Below, in pieces: positions 48,485-56,979 of a stretch of DNA of 64,000 nt; the stretch's first letter is position 1; every line of letters starts with the position of its first letter. The translations under genes and the position numbers were made by a program. Source of the stretch: Arthrobacter globiformis (GTDB taxonomy: Bacteria; Actinomycetota; Actinomycetes; Actinomycetales; Micrococcaceae); contig NZ_QLNP01000063.1 in the NCBI RefSeq assembly GCF_003261175.1, positions 1-64,000 on the forward strand, in the 5' to 3' direction. A model generated the notes under the pieces. That model did no database searches. It was not told the origin of the DNA and saw nothing but the letters and a program-made list of their open reading frames with translations.

Positions 48485-49728
48485 CAGCGGCCAGCCCCTT
48501 CTCCCTCGTCGCCGCCGGCAAAGCCCGCGCTGTACTCTTCGAACCACGCCAGTTCCTCGGCCACAAGCGGGTGCGCCTCGACGTAGGTGTTGGCAAAGGC
48601 GGTCCTGATATCCGGTGCGTCCGACTCGTACGTGGACTTGCGGATGTACGCGGCGAGTTCGTCGCCGTCGGCGGCAACCTGGGCGAAGAAGGCCTCATCG
48701 GCCATGCCCTCGGCGCGGAGGTACTTCTCCAGCCGGTCCAGCGGGTCCTTTTCGCGCCAGAGGGCCTCTTCCGAGGACTCGCGGTACTTCGTGGGGTCGT
48801 CGGCCGTGGTGTGGGCGCCCACGCGGTAGGTGAAGGCCTCAATGAGCACCGGGCCGTTGCCCTGGCGTGCATGCTCGAGCGCCCACTCGGTGACGGCGTG
48901 GACCGCCACGACGTCGTTGCCGTCCACGCGGATGCCCGGGAAGCCGTAGCCCTTGGCGCGGTTGGAGAGCGGGATCCGGGTCTGCACAGCGGTGGGCACG
49001 GAGATGGCCCAGTGGTTGTTCTGGCAGAAGAAGACCACCGGGGCGTCGTAGGAGGACGCGAACACCATGGACTCGTGGACGTCGCCCTCGGAGCTGGCAC
49101 CGTCGCCGAAGTAAACCATGACGGCCGCCTTCGGCTCGGCCGGGCCGTCGGCGCCCTGGTCGCTCCCCACTCCTTTAGCCGCTGCCAGCCGCTGGTCGCG
49201 CTGGATGCCCATGGCGTACCCAACGGCGTGCGGCGTCTGCGCAGCCAGCACCAGCGTGTACAGGTGGAAGTTGGTGTCCTTGGGGTTCCAGCCGCCGTTG
49301 GAGACGCCGCGGAACTGCTTCAGCAGCTCGGCCAGGTCCACGTTGCGGGTCAGGGCGACGCCGTGCTCGCGGTAGGTGGGGAAGATGTAGTCCTGCGGCT
49401 GGCTGGCGCGCCCGGATCCGATCTGGGCTGCTTCCTGTCCCGTCAGCGGAACCCACAGCGCCAGCTGGCCCTGCCGCTGCAGGGCCGTGGCTTCCTGGTC
49501 GAAACGGCGAATGGCCGCCATGTCCGCGTAGAAACCCCGGAGTTTTTCGGCGTCGAGACGCTCCGCATACTCCGAGAACACGGAGTCGGTGCCCAACGTG
49601 CCATCGGGGCCCAGAAGCTGGACCATTTCAGTCGAAGGCACGCCCAGGGCCGCCTCGGCCTGCGCCTCGAGCTGGTCGTCCAGTTCCGTTCCATCGAACT
49701 CGGTGGAGGGCAGATGTGTTGCGCCCAT
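48484..49728 (-). CDS. bkdA: 2-oxoacid dehydrogenase E1 alpha subunit
   Basis: A 414-residue thiamine-diphosphate enzyme subunit. The TPP motif is GDGASSEGDVHESM followed by CQNNHWAIS (GDG...NN). FPTYREHGVALTR and FRGVSNGGWNP lie near the substrate channel; YRVGAHTTADDP is the phosphorylation-loop region. It decarboxylates a branched-chain 2-oxoacid or pyruvate and passes the acyl group to the E2 lipoyl arm. The ATG at 49728 has a perfect AGGAGA site. It is the first gene of the operon; a 42-base nested dyad sits 47 to 88 bases upstream. Confidence 0.93.
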   Translation of the reverse strand: MGATHLPSTEFDGTELDDQLEAQAEAALGVPSTEMVQLLGPDGTLGTDSVFSEYAERLDAEKLRGFYADMAAIRRFDQEATALQRQGQLALWVPLTGQEAAQIGSGRASQPQDYIFPTYREHGVALTRNVDLAELLKQFRGVSNGGWNPKDTNFHLYTLVLAAQTPHAVGYAMGIQRDQRLAAAKGVGSDQGADGPAEPKAAVMVYFGDGASSEGDVHESMVFASSYDAPVVFFCQNNHWAISVPTAVQTRIPLSNRAKGYGFPGIRVDGNDVVAVHAVTEWALEHARQGNGPVLIEAFTYRVGAHTTADDPTKYRESSEEALWREKDPLDRLEKYLRAEGMADEAFFAQVAADGDELAAYIRKSTYESDAPDIRTAFANTYVEAHPLVAEELAWFEEYSAGFAGGDEGEGAGR

Positions 49729-49774
49729 ACCGTCTCCTGCCTGCCGCATCCGGATGCGTTGCAATGTCGCTGGG

Positions 49775-49816
49775 ATATATGCCTCACAAGGAATGCATTC
49801 CCGACGAGGCATATAT
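49775..49816. promoter_or_regulatory. Nested 42-bp dyad upstream of the bkd operon
   Basis: Outer arms ATATATGCCTC (49775-49785) and GAGGCATATAT (49806-49816) and inner palindrome GGAATGCATTCC (49790-49801) share one centre (49795.5). The region is very A/T-rich for this genome, so it also holds promoter sequence. The form fits a multimeric Lrp-type regulator, as known for bkd operons of other bacteria (BkdR). Confidence 0.75.
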
Positions 49817-49875
49817 ATTTGGCTTACTGTTCCTTACTTTATCCGGCGTAGGTAGCGCCGGCTGTTTGTTAAGCG

Positions 49876-50994
49876 CTAGGAACGGCGTGGCGGTTTTGTG
49901 TACTCCGCACAGAGTTCCAGGAATCGCGTGTTCGCTTCCACTTCGCCGATACTCACCCGGACACCTTCGTTTCCGAAGGCGCGCACGGACAGCGCGCGTT
50001 CCCCGGCGAGCCGGGCGAACTCCGCGCTGTTCTCCCCGAGATCGAGCCAGACGAAGTTCCCCTGCGCGTCGGGAACGAACCAGCCGAGGTCCCGGAGACC
50101 TGCTGTTACACGGTCCCGTTCCGCCACCAGGCTTTGTACCCTTTCTACAACCTGGCCGAAATTCTGCAGGGACACAACGGCGGCCTGTTCGGCGATCTGC
50201 GATACCGCGAACGGGGTGGCGGCGACGCGCAGGTGCTGGGTGAGCTGGGGCTGGGAAACGCTGTAGCCGACCCGGAGGCCGGCGAGGCCGTGTGCCTTGG
50301 AGAACGTCCTGAGCACCACCACGTTGGGGTACTTGCGGTACATCCTGATGCCGTCCACCGCGTCTTCCGCGCGGACGAACTCCTGGTAGGCCTCATCGAT
50401 GACCACCACAACGTCCGACGGCACCGCCCCGATAAAGCGCTCAGTTTCCTCGGCGGTCAGGATGGGGCCCGTGGGGTTGTTAGGGGTGCAGAGCAGGATC
50501 ACCCTGGTTCGCGCGGTCACGGCCGCGGCCATGGCGTCAAGGTCATGGCGGCCGTCAGCGCTCACCGGGATCCGCACGCTCTCTGCCCCTGCCAGCCCCA
50601 CGCAGATGGGATAGGCCTCGAAGGAGCGCCAGGCGTAAATGACTTCGTCGGGCTTGCCATCGTCATTCTGGCCGGCGAACGTGGTCAGCAGCTGGGTGAG
50701 TGCGCCGAGGCTGCCGGCACCGGTGACGATATCCTCGGCCGGGACATCGAGGAATTCTGCGAGCGCGGTGCGGAGCTTGGTGCTGAGCGGGTCCGGGTAC
50801 CGGTTGAAGTCGGTCTGGGCGGCAATGGCCTCCACCACGGCCGGGATGGGCGGCAGTGGGTTCTCGTTGGACGACAGTTTGTAGCTGGCAAGGCCGTCGA
50901 CGGCGACGGGCGGCTTGCCGGCAGCGTAGCGGGGCAAACGGTCAACCACCGGTCGCGGCCTCAGGCCCCCCGCCATGGTCTCTGATGAAGTCAT
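49876..50994 (-). CDS. Histidinol-phosphate/aromatic aminotransferase (HisC/Pat family)
   Basis: A 372-residue fold-type I PLP aminotransferase. KLSSNENPLPP, NRYPDP, CTPNNPTG, DEAYQEF and RTFSKAHGLAGLRVGYS (PLP lysine) are HisC-type blocks. The Pat branch in actinobacteria acts as phenylalanine/aromatic aminotransferase, while true HisC sits in the his operon; no his genes are nearby, so Pat-like is favoured. TAGGCT ends 7 bases before the ATG at 50994, so the transcript may be leaderless. The bkd operon begins 147 bases downstream on the same strand, with the dyad between. Confidence 0.88.
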   Translation of the reverse strand: MTSSETMAGGLRPRPVVDRLPRYAAGKPPVAVDGLASYKLSSNENPLPPIPAVVEAIAAQTDFNRYPDPLSTKLRTALAEFLDVPAEDIVTGAGSLGALTQLLTTFAGQNDDGKPDEVIYAWRSFEAYPICVGLAGAESVRIPVSADGRHDLDAMAAAVTARTRVILLCTPNNPTGPILTAEETERFIGAVPSDVVVVIDEAYQEFVRAEDAVDGIRMYRKYPNVVVLRTFSKAHGLAGLRVGYSVSQPQLTQHLRVAATPFAVSQIAEQAAVVSLQNFGQVVERVQSLVAERDRVTAGLRDLGWFVPDAQGNFVWLDLGENSAEFARLAGERALSVRAFGNEGVRVSIGEVEANTRFLELCAEYTKPPRRS

Positions 50995-51053
50995 GCCACC
51001 TAGCCTATGCCCCCGACTGCCTGCCCCACCTTGCGGTGTGACAGCATGGGCGC

Positions 51054-51482
51054 ATGCGGTCTTTCATCATGCGAGTGATCATTAATGGACTGGCGCTGTG
51101 GATTGCCAGCTGGCTTCTGCCCGGTCTGGATATCTCCGCCACAGCCACCACAGAAGCTGTAGCCAAGACCGGGGTGAACCAGGGAACTGACGCCGCCGGC
51201 ATTGTCCTCGCGTACCTGTTCATCGGACTGATTTTCGGCCTGGTCAATGCCTTCGTGCGGCCGATCGTCAGCTTCCTCTCCTTGCCCATCACCATCCTGA
51301 CGCTGGGCCTGTTCACCGTTGTGATCAACGCCGCGATGCTCTACCTCACCTCCTGGATCAGCGGCTACACGCCCGTGCACTTCACCATCGATACGTTCTT
51401 CTGGACCGCCGTGCTGGCCGCCATCATCATCACCGTCATTTCGCTGGTGGCAGACCGGGTCCCCGGCGCCCGCCACCGCTGA
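51054..51482 (+). CDS. Holin-like (PF04020/YvlD) membrane protein
   Basis: A 142-residue membrane protein with four hydrophobic helices: IINGLALWIASWLLPGLDI at the start, AYLFIGLIFGLVNAFVRPIV (family signature), LTLGLFTVVINAAMLYL and FFWTAVLAAIIITVISLVAD. The family was named for phage-holin similarity but is a general bacterial membrane family (YvlD); there is no prophage here. The start could be the ATG at 51054 or the next at 51069. Its last 47 bases overlap the 3' end of the minus-strand hydrolase gene. Confidence 0.85.
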   Translation: MRSFIMRVIINGLALWIASWLLPGLDISATATTEAVAKTGVNQGTDAAGIVLAYLFIGLIFGLVNAFVRPIVSFLSLPITILTLGLFTVVINAAMLYLTSWISGYTPVHFTIDTFFWTAVLAAIIITVISLVADRVPGARHR

Positions 51483-53031
51483 CACCCCCGCCCGGCAGCT
51501 CGCGAGCTCCGCCGAGTTCCCGGCGGACTGACTGGCCGGGAAGGATTGCCCTGCCGGGACCGAGTTGCGCCGGACCGGGCTGGCCAAGACCGGAGGTGCC
51601 CAGAGCGGGCAGTGGCGGCTGCGGAGTGGGCACGGGCGGTCTCGGTGCACGGACCAGCTGGAAGCGGGTGACCCTCGCCGCTCCGCCCGCGCCCACCACC
51701 CCGGCAAGCGCGGCCGTAGACGCCGCCAGCGAAGGATCCGGACTCGCGGAGACTGCCCGGGCACCCGCCTCGTAGTTGCTGAGCCTGTGCCCGGGGCCAA
51801 GGCCGCCGTCCTCACTGGCGGGCGTCCTGACCAAACCGTTCAGCGTTACTGTCACCCTGTCCCTGGTGTCGGGATTGGGAAGGCCCTCGCTGCCGGGAAC
51901 CCAGTCCTGCCGGTGCTCCAGATGCAGGCTGCTGACGCCCGGCTCCGGAGTTATGGCGCCGACAGGCGATCCTGCGGTCAGCACGTACTTGAGGTTATAG
52001 TCGGCAAGGAAGGCCTTGTCCTGGCTCAGGTTCATCGCGTGGATTCCGCCCTGGCTGTAGCCCACGGCCACCACCTGGTCACCGGCCTCAGCACCGGCCT
52101 GGCGCAGAGCCGCCCGGATGGCTGCGGCCGTGTACTCGGACCCGTACCCCAACGATTCGCCGACTCCGGCCTCGTCGAAGGGGTTGGGGCCTCCCATGTT
52201 GCCGGGCTGGGTTCCGGGGATGACGACGATAAACGCGTCCCGACCACCGGTGGTTGTCTGGATGATCTCGATTCGGCCGGGGCCGGCGTCTGCCACCTCC
52301 CCTGCCCGGGCAAGGAGACCTGACGGAGAGGCGTCCAGGGCAATCTCGCCGGAGCCTTCCTGCAGCGCCGTCACGGGCCGCGGCTTCAGGTCGGGCCTTA
52401 CCCGGTCCAGCAGCATGCGGACAAGGACCGGCGCACTGGAACCCCCGCCGGAGGCAAGCCCCATTTTCACGGCGGCATCCGCCTCACCGGACGGCATTCC
52501 CAGAAGCGCGGCCAGAAAGGCACCAGCCACCACCGGATCGCTCGAGGCGATCGCCTCGGTGCTTGCCGTGTTGGGGCGCCAGTCCCGCCAGTCCCGGGCC
52601 AGGGCAAGGTCTACCGCCTGCCGCCCCCACAACCATGGTGCGTCCCAGTGGAGATGTGTGATGAGCAGATTCGCCGTCTCGGCGGCGCTGTACTCGAGCT
52701 GGCAGGCGCGAACACCCCCGGCCAGGCGCTCCAGCTCCTCCCGCACCGCCGCCACGGAGCGCTGACCTTCCCAGACGGCAGTGAGGGCCGCGGCACCGCT
52801 GGCCGGATCCTCCCGCTGGTAGCTTCCCAGCGATTCCCAGACCCGATAGATGCCCAGCTCGACAGACGCCAGGTCCCGGGCGAGCAAATCCAGCTCCCGT
52901 GCCCCCGAATCCAGTTCCTCGAGCTGGAAGGAGATCCCACCTACTCCACCCCGCACGGAAAGGACAGCATCGGATGCCGGCACGACGGGGCGGAGCTGCC
53001 CGCCGCCTCCGCCGGGCGCGTCCTCGGCCAT
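51436..53031 (-). CDS. Alpha/beta hydrolase with WXG-like N-terminal region
   Basis: A 531-residue protein. Residues about 20-115 are helical, with ELDLLARDLASVELGIYRVWESLG and EGQRSVAAVREELERLAGG, resembling the WXG100/LXG-type helical hairpins that precede hydrolases in type VII-associated proteins. Residues about 290-450 are an alpha/beta-hydrolase core with VVAVGYSQGGIHAM (GxSxG nucleophile), an acid candidate in EHRQDWVPG and a His in GPGHRLSNYE. The tail (about 470-531) is Pro/Gly-rich. Its ATG shares one base with the stop of the upstream WXG-like gene (TGATG). No signal peptide is evident. Secretion by a type VII system is possible but no ESX genes are in the window. Confidence 0.75.
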   Translation of the reverse strand: MAEDAPGGGGGQLRPVVPASDAVLSVRGGVGGISFQLEELDSGARELDLLARDLASVELGIYRVWESLGSYQREDPASGAAALTAVWEGQRSVAAVREELERLAGGVRACQLEYSAAETANLLITHLHWDAPWLWGRQAVDLALARDWRDWRPNTASTEAIASSDPVVAGAFLAALLGMPSGEADAAVKMGLASGGGSSAPVLVRMLLDRVRPDLKPRPVTALQEGSGEIALDASPSGLLARAGEVADAGPGRIEIIQTTTGGRDAFIVVIPGTQPGNMGGPNPFDEAGVGESLGYGSEYTAAAIRAALRQAGAEAGDQVVAVGYSQGGIHAMNLSQDKAFLADYNLKYVLTAGSPVGAITPEPGVSSLHLEHRQDWVPGSEGLPNPDTRDRVTVTLNGLVRTPASEDGGLGPGHRLSNYEAGARAVSASPDPSLAASTAALAGVVGAGGAARVTRFQLVRAPRPPVPTPQPPLPALGTSGLGQPGPAQLGPGRAILPGQSVRRELGGARELPGGGVSGGGRRGPGLPPAK

Positions 53032-53375
53032 CAGTAGCCCCCGGCGGCGGGGAGGACGGACTCGGCGACGCGGACGGAGTGTCGCCGCAGTGCGAGGGCG
53101 GCGGCATGCACTCCTTCCCGGGCCCGGCAAAGGGCAACGGCCTGTACGCGCAGGCTGGACCTGTAAGCCAGCCCGGCGGGCGACTGCCAGTCCATCAGCT
53201 GGAGCTGCGCAAGCCTTGCCTGGACGGCATCGACCTGCTCCGCGCAGGCCTCAACCCGCCCGGCCAACAGCTGGACCTCAAAACTGCGCGACGAGCATGC
53301 TGCGGCGTCGGCCGCCATGACGCTGACACTGCTCCCTGTGACGCGGGCGCTGCCCGCCGTGATGCTGGCGCTCAT
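53031..53375 (-). CDS. WXG100-like small protein
   Basis: A 114-residue mostly helical protein. The central turn is LMDWQSPAGLAYRSSL, with Trp63 then Q-S-P-A-G, similar to the WxG hairpin turn of ESX proteins (W-x-S/G). Helices flank it on both sides (CAEQVDAVQARLAQLQL; VQAVALCRAREGVHAAALALRRH). The ATG at 53375 is preceded by GGATGGGGG. Its stop overlaps the start of the hydrolase gene, so the two are coupled. It could be a partner or targeting subunit of that hydrolase. An uncharacterised helical protein is the alternative. Confidence 0.6.
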   Translation of the reverse strand: MSASITAGSARVTGSSVSVMAADAAACSSRSFEVQLLAGRVEACAEQVDAVQARLAQLQLMDWQSPAGLAYRSSLRVQAVALCRAREGVHAAALALRRHSVRVAESVLPAAGGY

Positions 53376-53580
53376 CCGAATACCCCCATCCAACTGCCGG
53401 CCGGCGTTCCGGCGTCAGCCATTTCCGTGCTTCCTGCCCACGACGCTAAGGTGCGGCCCCCGCCGACGGAACGGCCGGCGTCGTCCATGTGGAGAAGTGC
53501 GCGAGGGCGGGGCTGTGGAGGAGAAGTCACAGGAGTTCCCGTGCTTCAGCAGGCACAGAACTTCATGAAAGAATCAGGTC

Positions 53581-55023
53581 ATGCCTGAAACTGCCGCCAC
53601 AGCTGACACCCGTACGCCCTCCGGACGCCTCGCCCTCGCCGCGTCAGAGGAACAAATCGCGCTCGGCCCTCTGGACGGCCGCTACAAGTCCGCCGTCGGC
53701 CCCCTCGTTGACTACCTGTCCGAGGCAGCCCTTAACCGCGACCGCGTCGCCGTCGAGGTCGAATGGCTTATCCACCTGACCGGGGACAACGTGCTCCCGG
53801 GCGCAGGCCCGCTGTCCGAGGACCAGCAGCAGCAGCTGCGGGCTATTGTCACCGAATTCGATGCCGCCTCCGTCAACGAGCTGGCCGAAATCGAAGCCGT
53901 CACCGTCCACGACGTGAAGGCCGTGGAGTACTACATCGGCCGCCGCCTGCCCGCCATCGGCATCGAGAACCTGACCGCGATGGTGCACTTCGGCTGCACC
54001 TCCGAGGACATCAACAACCTGTCCTATGCCCTGGGCGTGAAGGGTGCTGTGGAGGACGTGTGGCTGCCCGCAGCCCGCGCCCTCGTGGCCCAGATCAGCA
54101 AGATGGCCGAAGACAACCGCGCCGTTCCGATGCTGTCCCGCACGCACGGCCAGCCCGCCACGCCCACCACCCTGGGCAAGGAGCTCGCCGTCATCGCGCA
54201 CCGCCTGAACCGGCAGCTGGAGCGCGTCGCGAGGACTGAATACCTCGGCAAGATCAACGGCGCCACCGGCACGTACGCCGCCCACGTGGCTTCCGTCCCC
54301 GGCGCGGACTGGCAGCAGGTCGCGAAGTCGTTCGTGGAGAAGCTGGGCCTGACCTGGAACCCGCTGACCACGCAGATCGAAAGCCACGACTGGCAGGCGG
54401 AGCTGTACGCCGACGTCGCCCGCTTCAACCGGATCCTGCACAACGTCTGCACGGACATCTGGAGCTACATCTCGATCGGCTACTTCGCGCAGATCCCCGT
54501 GGCAGGCGCCACCGGCTCCTCCACGATGCCGCACAAGGTCAACCCGATCCGCTTCGAAAACGCCGAGGCCAACCTGGAGATCTCCTCCGGGCTCCTGGAC
54601 GTGCTGGGCTCCACCCTGGTCACCTCCCGCTGGCAGCGCGACCTCACGGACTCCTCCAGCCAGCGCAACATCGGCGTGGCCTTCGGCCACTCCCTGCTGG
54701 CCATTTCCAACGTGGCCAAGGGCCTGGAGCGGCTCGACGTGGCGGAGAGCGTTCTGGCCGGCGACCTCGACACCAACTGGGAAGTTTTGGGCGAAGCCAT
54801 CCAGATGGTGATGCGCGCAGAGGCAATCGCGGGTGTGGAAGGCATGGAGAATCCCTACGAGCGGCTCAAGGACCTCACCCGCGGGCAGCGCGTGGACGCC
54901 GCCCGGATGCAGGAGTTCGTCCAGAGCCTGGGCCTCTCCGCAGAGGCCGAGGCCCGGCTGCTCGCCCTGACGCCGGGCAAGTACACCGGCATCGCGGACA
55001 AGCTGGTTGACCACCTGAAATAA
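53581..55023 (+). CDS. purB: Adenylosuccinate lyase
   Basis: A 480-residue fumarase/aspartase-superfamily lyase. It splits SAICAR and adenylosuccinate in purine synthesis. The superfamily signature is GSSTMPHKVNPIRFENAE, whose flexible loop carries the catalytic Ser. The conserved TSEDINNLSYA and SRTHGQPATPTT (catalytic His) are intact. It belongs to the longer E. coli-like PurB group. It stands alone. A histidine phosphatase gene follows after 131 bases. Confidence 0.96.
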   Translation: MPETAATADTRTPSGRLALAASEEQIALGPLDGRYKSAVGPLVDYLSEAALNRDRVAVEVEWLIHLTGDNVLPGAGPLSEDQQQQLRAIVTEFDAASVNELAEIEAVTVHDVKAVEYYIGRRLPAIGIENLTAMVHFGCTSEDINNLSYALGVKGAVEDVWLPAARALVAQISKMAEDNRAVPMLSRTHGQPATPTTLGKELAVIAHRLNRQLERVARTEYLGKINGATGTYAAHVASVPGADWQQVAKSFVEKLGLTWNPLTTQIESHDWQAELYADVARFNRILHNVCTDIWSYISIGYFAQIPVAGATGSSTMPHKVNPIRFENAEANLEISSGLLDVLGSTLVTSRWQRDLTDSSSQRNIGVAFGHSLLAISNVAKGLERLDVAESVLAGDLDTNWEVLGEAIQMVMRAEAIAGVEGMENPYERLKDLTRGQRVDAARMQEFVQSLGLSAEAEARLLALTPGKYTGIADKLVDHLK

Positions 55024-55154
55024 GTACGGCGGCGGTGCCGGGCATTGGAGCCCGGCGCCGCTTCCGTTTCTGGCGGCTTCCGCACACGGCCCGTCCCCTT
55101 TTGCGGCGGTTTTGTCCCGCCTACCTTCCCGACGACGACAAGGAACGCGAAACC

Positions 55155-55820
55155 ATGAGGCTGCTGCTCATCCGCCACGGCGAAACTCCCGGGAATGTGC
55201 TGGGGCAGCTGGACACCGCCCACCCCGGCCCCGGCCTGACCGAGCTGGGCGAGCGCCAAGCCGAGGCCCTGCCGCGGGCCCTGGTGAACGAGCCGATCAG
55301 CGCGCTGTACGCTTCCACCCTGGTCCGCACCCAGATCACCGCCGGGCCGCTGAGCCGGGAGCTCGGCCTCGACGTGGAGATCCTGGACGGCATCCACGAG
55401 ATCGAGGCGGGCGCCCTGGAAAAGCTGACGGACCACGAGTCGCACCGGCGGTACATGAGCACCGTGTTCGCCTGGACCGACGGCGACTTCGACCGCCGGA
55501 TGCCGGCCGGGCCCAACGGGCACGAGTTCTTCGAACGCTATGACGCCGCCATCGCCAAGGTGTCCGCGGAAGCCGCCGGCACCGGCGCAGTCGCCGTCGT
55601 CAGCCACGGCGCCGCGATCCGGGTCTGGGCGGGCCACCGCGCGGACAACATTGACATGGAATTCGCCGCCCGGCACGTTCTCGCCAACACCGGCATCGTG
55701 GCGCTGGAAGGCGATCCCGAGGCCGGCTGGAACCTGATCCACTGGGATGCCAGCCCCGTCGGGGGCCTTGCCCTGGCCGACCCCGCCGCCGAGGACCCGA
55801 TGGGAAAGACCACGGGCTAG
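55155..55820 (+). CDS. Histidine phosphatase family protein (phosphoglycerate mutase-like)
   Basis: A 221-residue branch-1 histidine phosphatase. LLIRHGETPGNVLGQLD at residues 3-19 is the RHG motif with the phosphorylated His. Arg, Glu (EIEAGALEKL) and a second His in VVSHGAAIRVW complete the site. Possible substrates are phosphoglycerate, phospho-sugars or other phosphomonoesters. The ATG at 55155 with AAGGAA upstream was chosen; the frame stays open for 120 bases before it. Confidence 0.9.
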   Translation: MRLLLIRHGETPGNVLGQLDTAHPGPGLTELGERQAEALPRALVNEPISALYASTLVRTQITAGPLSRELGLDVEILDGIHEIEAGALEKLTDHESHRRYMSTVFAWTDGDFDRRMPAGPNGHEFFERYDAAIAKVSAEAAGTGAVAVVSHGAAIRVWAGHRADNIDMEFAARHVLANTGIVALEGDPEAGWNLIHWDASPVGGLALADPAAEDPMGKTTG

Positions 55821-55923
55821 GTCCGGCCAAGTGTTCCCACGGCGCTTACCGGCAGGAAACACCGCGGTAACGGCGGCCTTCTAGCCTTGATCTGCATCAC
55901 CCCTTCGGCGAATCGAGGCACAG

Positions 55924-56427
55924 ATGCAGACCAATCCCCGGCTAAACATTCGGAAAGTCAGCTGGTCCAACCCGGTGGGTGCCGACCTGCGCGCAGCCCA
56001 GCAGGCCGAACTCGATGCACGTTTCGGCAGCACCGACCACGAGCCGGGGCCCAAGCCGTCCGAAGTGGACACGGCCGTGTTCCTCGTGGCCTACGACAAG
56101 GGGTCGGGCCAGCCGGTGGGCTGTGGGGGCCTGCGGCTGCTCGACGCCGAGACGGCGGAAATCAAGCGCCTCTATGTTCTCCCCTACACCCGCGGCTCTG
56201 GCGTGGCCAGCTCCATCCTGGCCGCCCTCGAGGCCGAGGCCTTCGCCCAGGGCATCACCCGGATCACTGCGGAGGCCGGCTCGGTGCAGACCGACGGACG
56301 CAATTTCTACGCGAGCTCCGGCTTCGATCCGGTTCCCAACTTCGGCCCCTATATCGGCGTCGAGCACTCGTACTGCTTCGAAAAGCGGATCGATTGCCAC
56401 AGCGCGGCGCACACCGCCATGGCCTGA
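55924..56427 (+). CDS. GNAT N-acetyltransferase
   Basis: A 167-residue acetyltransferase. GGLRLLDAETAEIKRLYVLP is the beta4-beta5 region and RGSGVASSILAALE is motif A, which binds acetyl-CoA (R-x-x-G-x-A type). YASSGFDPVPNFGPY is motif B. The acceptor is unknown. It sits alone between the phosphatase and the thioesterase, all on the plus strand. Confidence 0.88.
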   Translation: MQTNPRLNIRKVSWSNPVGADLRAAQQAELDARFGSTDHEPGPKPSEVDTAVFLVAYDKGSGQPVGCGGLRLLDAETAEIKRLYVLPYTRGSGVASSILAALEAEAFAQGITRITAEAGSVQTDGRNFYASSGFDPVPNFGPYIGVEHSYCFEKRIDCHSAAHTAMA

Positions 56428-56489
56428 GCGGGCCATCTTTGCAGACCGACGGCGGCCGTCACACTCCGGTGGGGCAGGCCGCCGTCGGC

Positions 56490-56495
56490 TAATCT
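56490..56495 (+). promoter_or_regulatory. Candidate -10 (TAATCT) of a leaderless thioesterase transcript
   Basis: TAATCT, then 6 bases, then the ATG at 56502; no ribosome site is present. Confidence 0.5.
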
Positions 56496-56501
56496 CGCGC
56501 T

Positions 56502-56936
56502 ATGGAAACCAAAGACATTACGTTCCGCACCCGCAAGTGGGTGCGGCCCGAGGACCTCAACGCCAACGGCACCCTGTTCGGCGGCAGCCTGCTGAAATGG
56601 ATTGACGAGGAAGCCGCGATCTACGCCATCCTCCAACTGGGCAACGGCCGCGCGGTCACCAAGTACATCTCCGAAATCAACTTTGTCAGCTCTGCGGTCC
56701 AGGGCGACCTCATTGAGATGGGCCTGACCGCCACGCGCTTCGGCCGTACGTCGATGACCATGCGCGCCGAAGTGCGCAACATGATCACCCGGCAGAGCAT
56801 CCTCACCATTGAGGAGATCGTGTTCGTGAACCTCAGCTCCACCGGCAAGCCGGAACCGCACGGCTACACGGAAATCACCTACGACCGCGACCGCATCCCC
56901 ACGCACCACCTCACCGAAACGCTGCAGCAGGACTGA
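56502..56936 (+). CDS. Acyl-CoA thioesterase (hotdog fold, YciA/BFIT-like)
   Basis: A 144-residue hotdog-fold enzyme. RPEDLNANGTLFGGSLLKWIDEEAA is the conserved helix of the acyl-CoA thioesterase family, with the catalytic Asp. FVSSAVQGDLIEMG and RTSMTMRAEV follow. It hydrolyses acyl-CoA, probably of medium chain or branched type, in the cytosol. The -10 box TAATCT ends 6 bases before the ATG, so translation is likely leaderless. Confidence 0.9.
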   Translation: METKDITFRTRKWVRPEDLNANGTLFGGSLLKWIDEEAAIYAILQLGNGRAVTKYISEINFVSSAVQGDLIEMGLTATRFGRTSMTMRAEVRNMITRQSILTIEEIVFVNLSSTGKPEPHGYTEITYDRDRIPTHHLTETLQQD

Positions 56937-56979
56937 CGCACCGCCGTCGTCCTGGTTTCAACCCGGAAGGACCGGGGCG

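Noticed and set aside
51054-51482. Holin annotation as a sign of a prophage
   Set aside because: The PF04020 family is a common chromosomal membrane family and there is no lysin, integrase or structural phage gene in the window.
53644-55014. Minus-strand open frame opposite purB
   Set aside because: Shadow of adenylosuccinate lyase; its translation has no recognisable domain.
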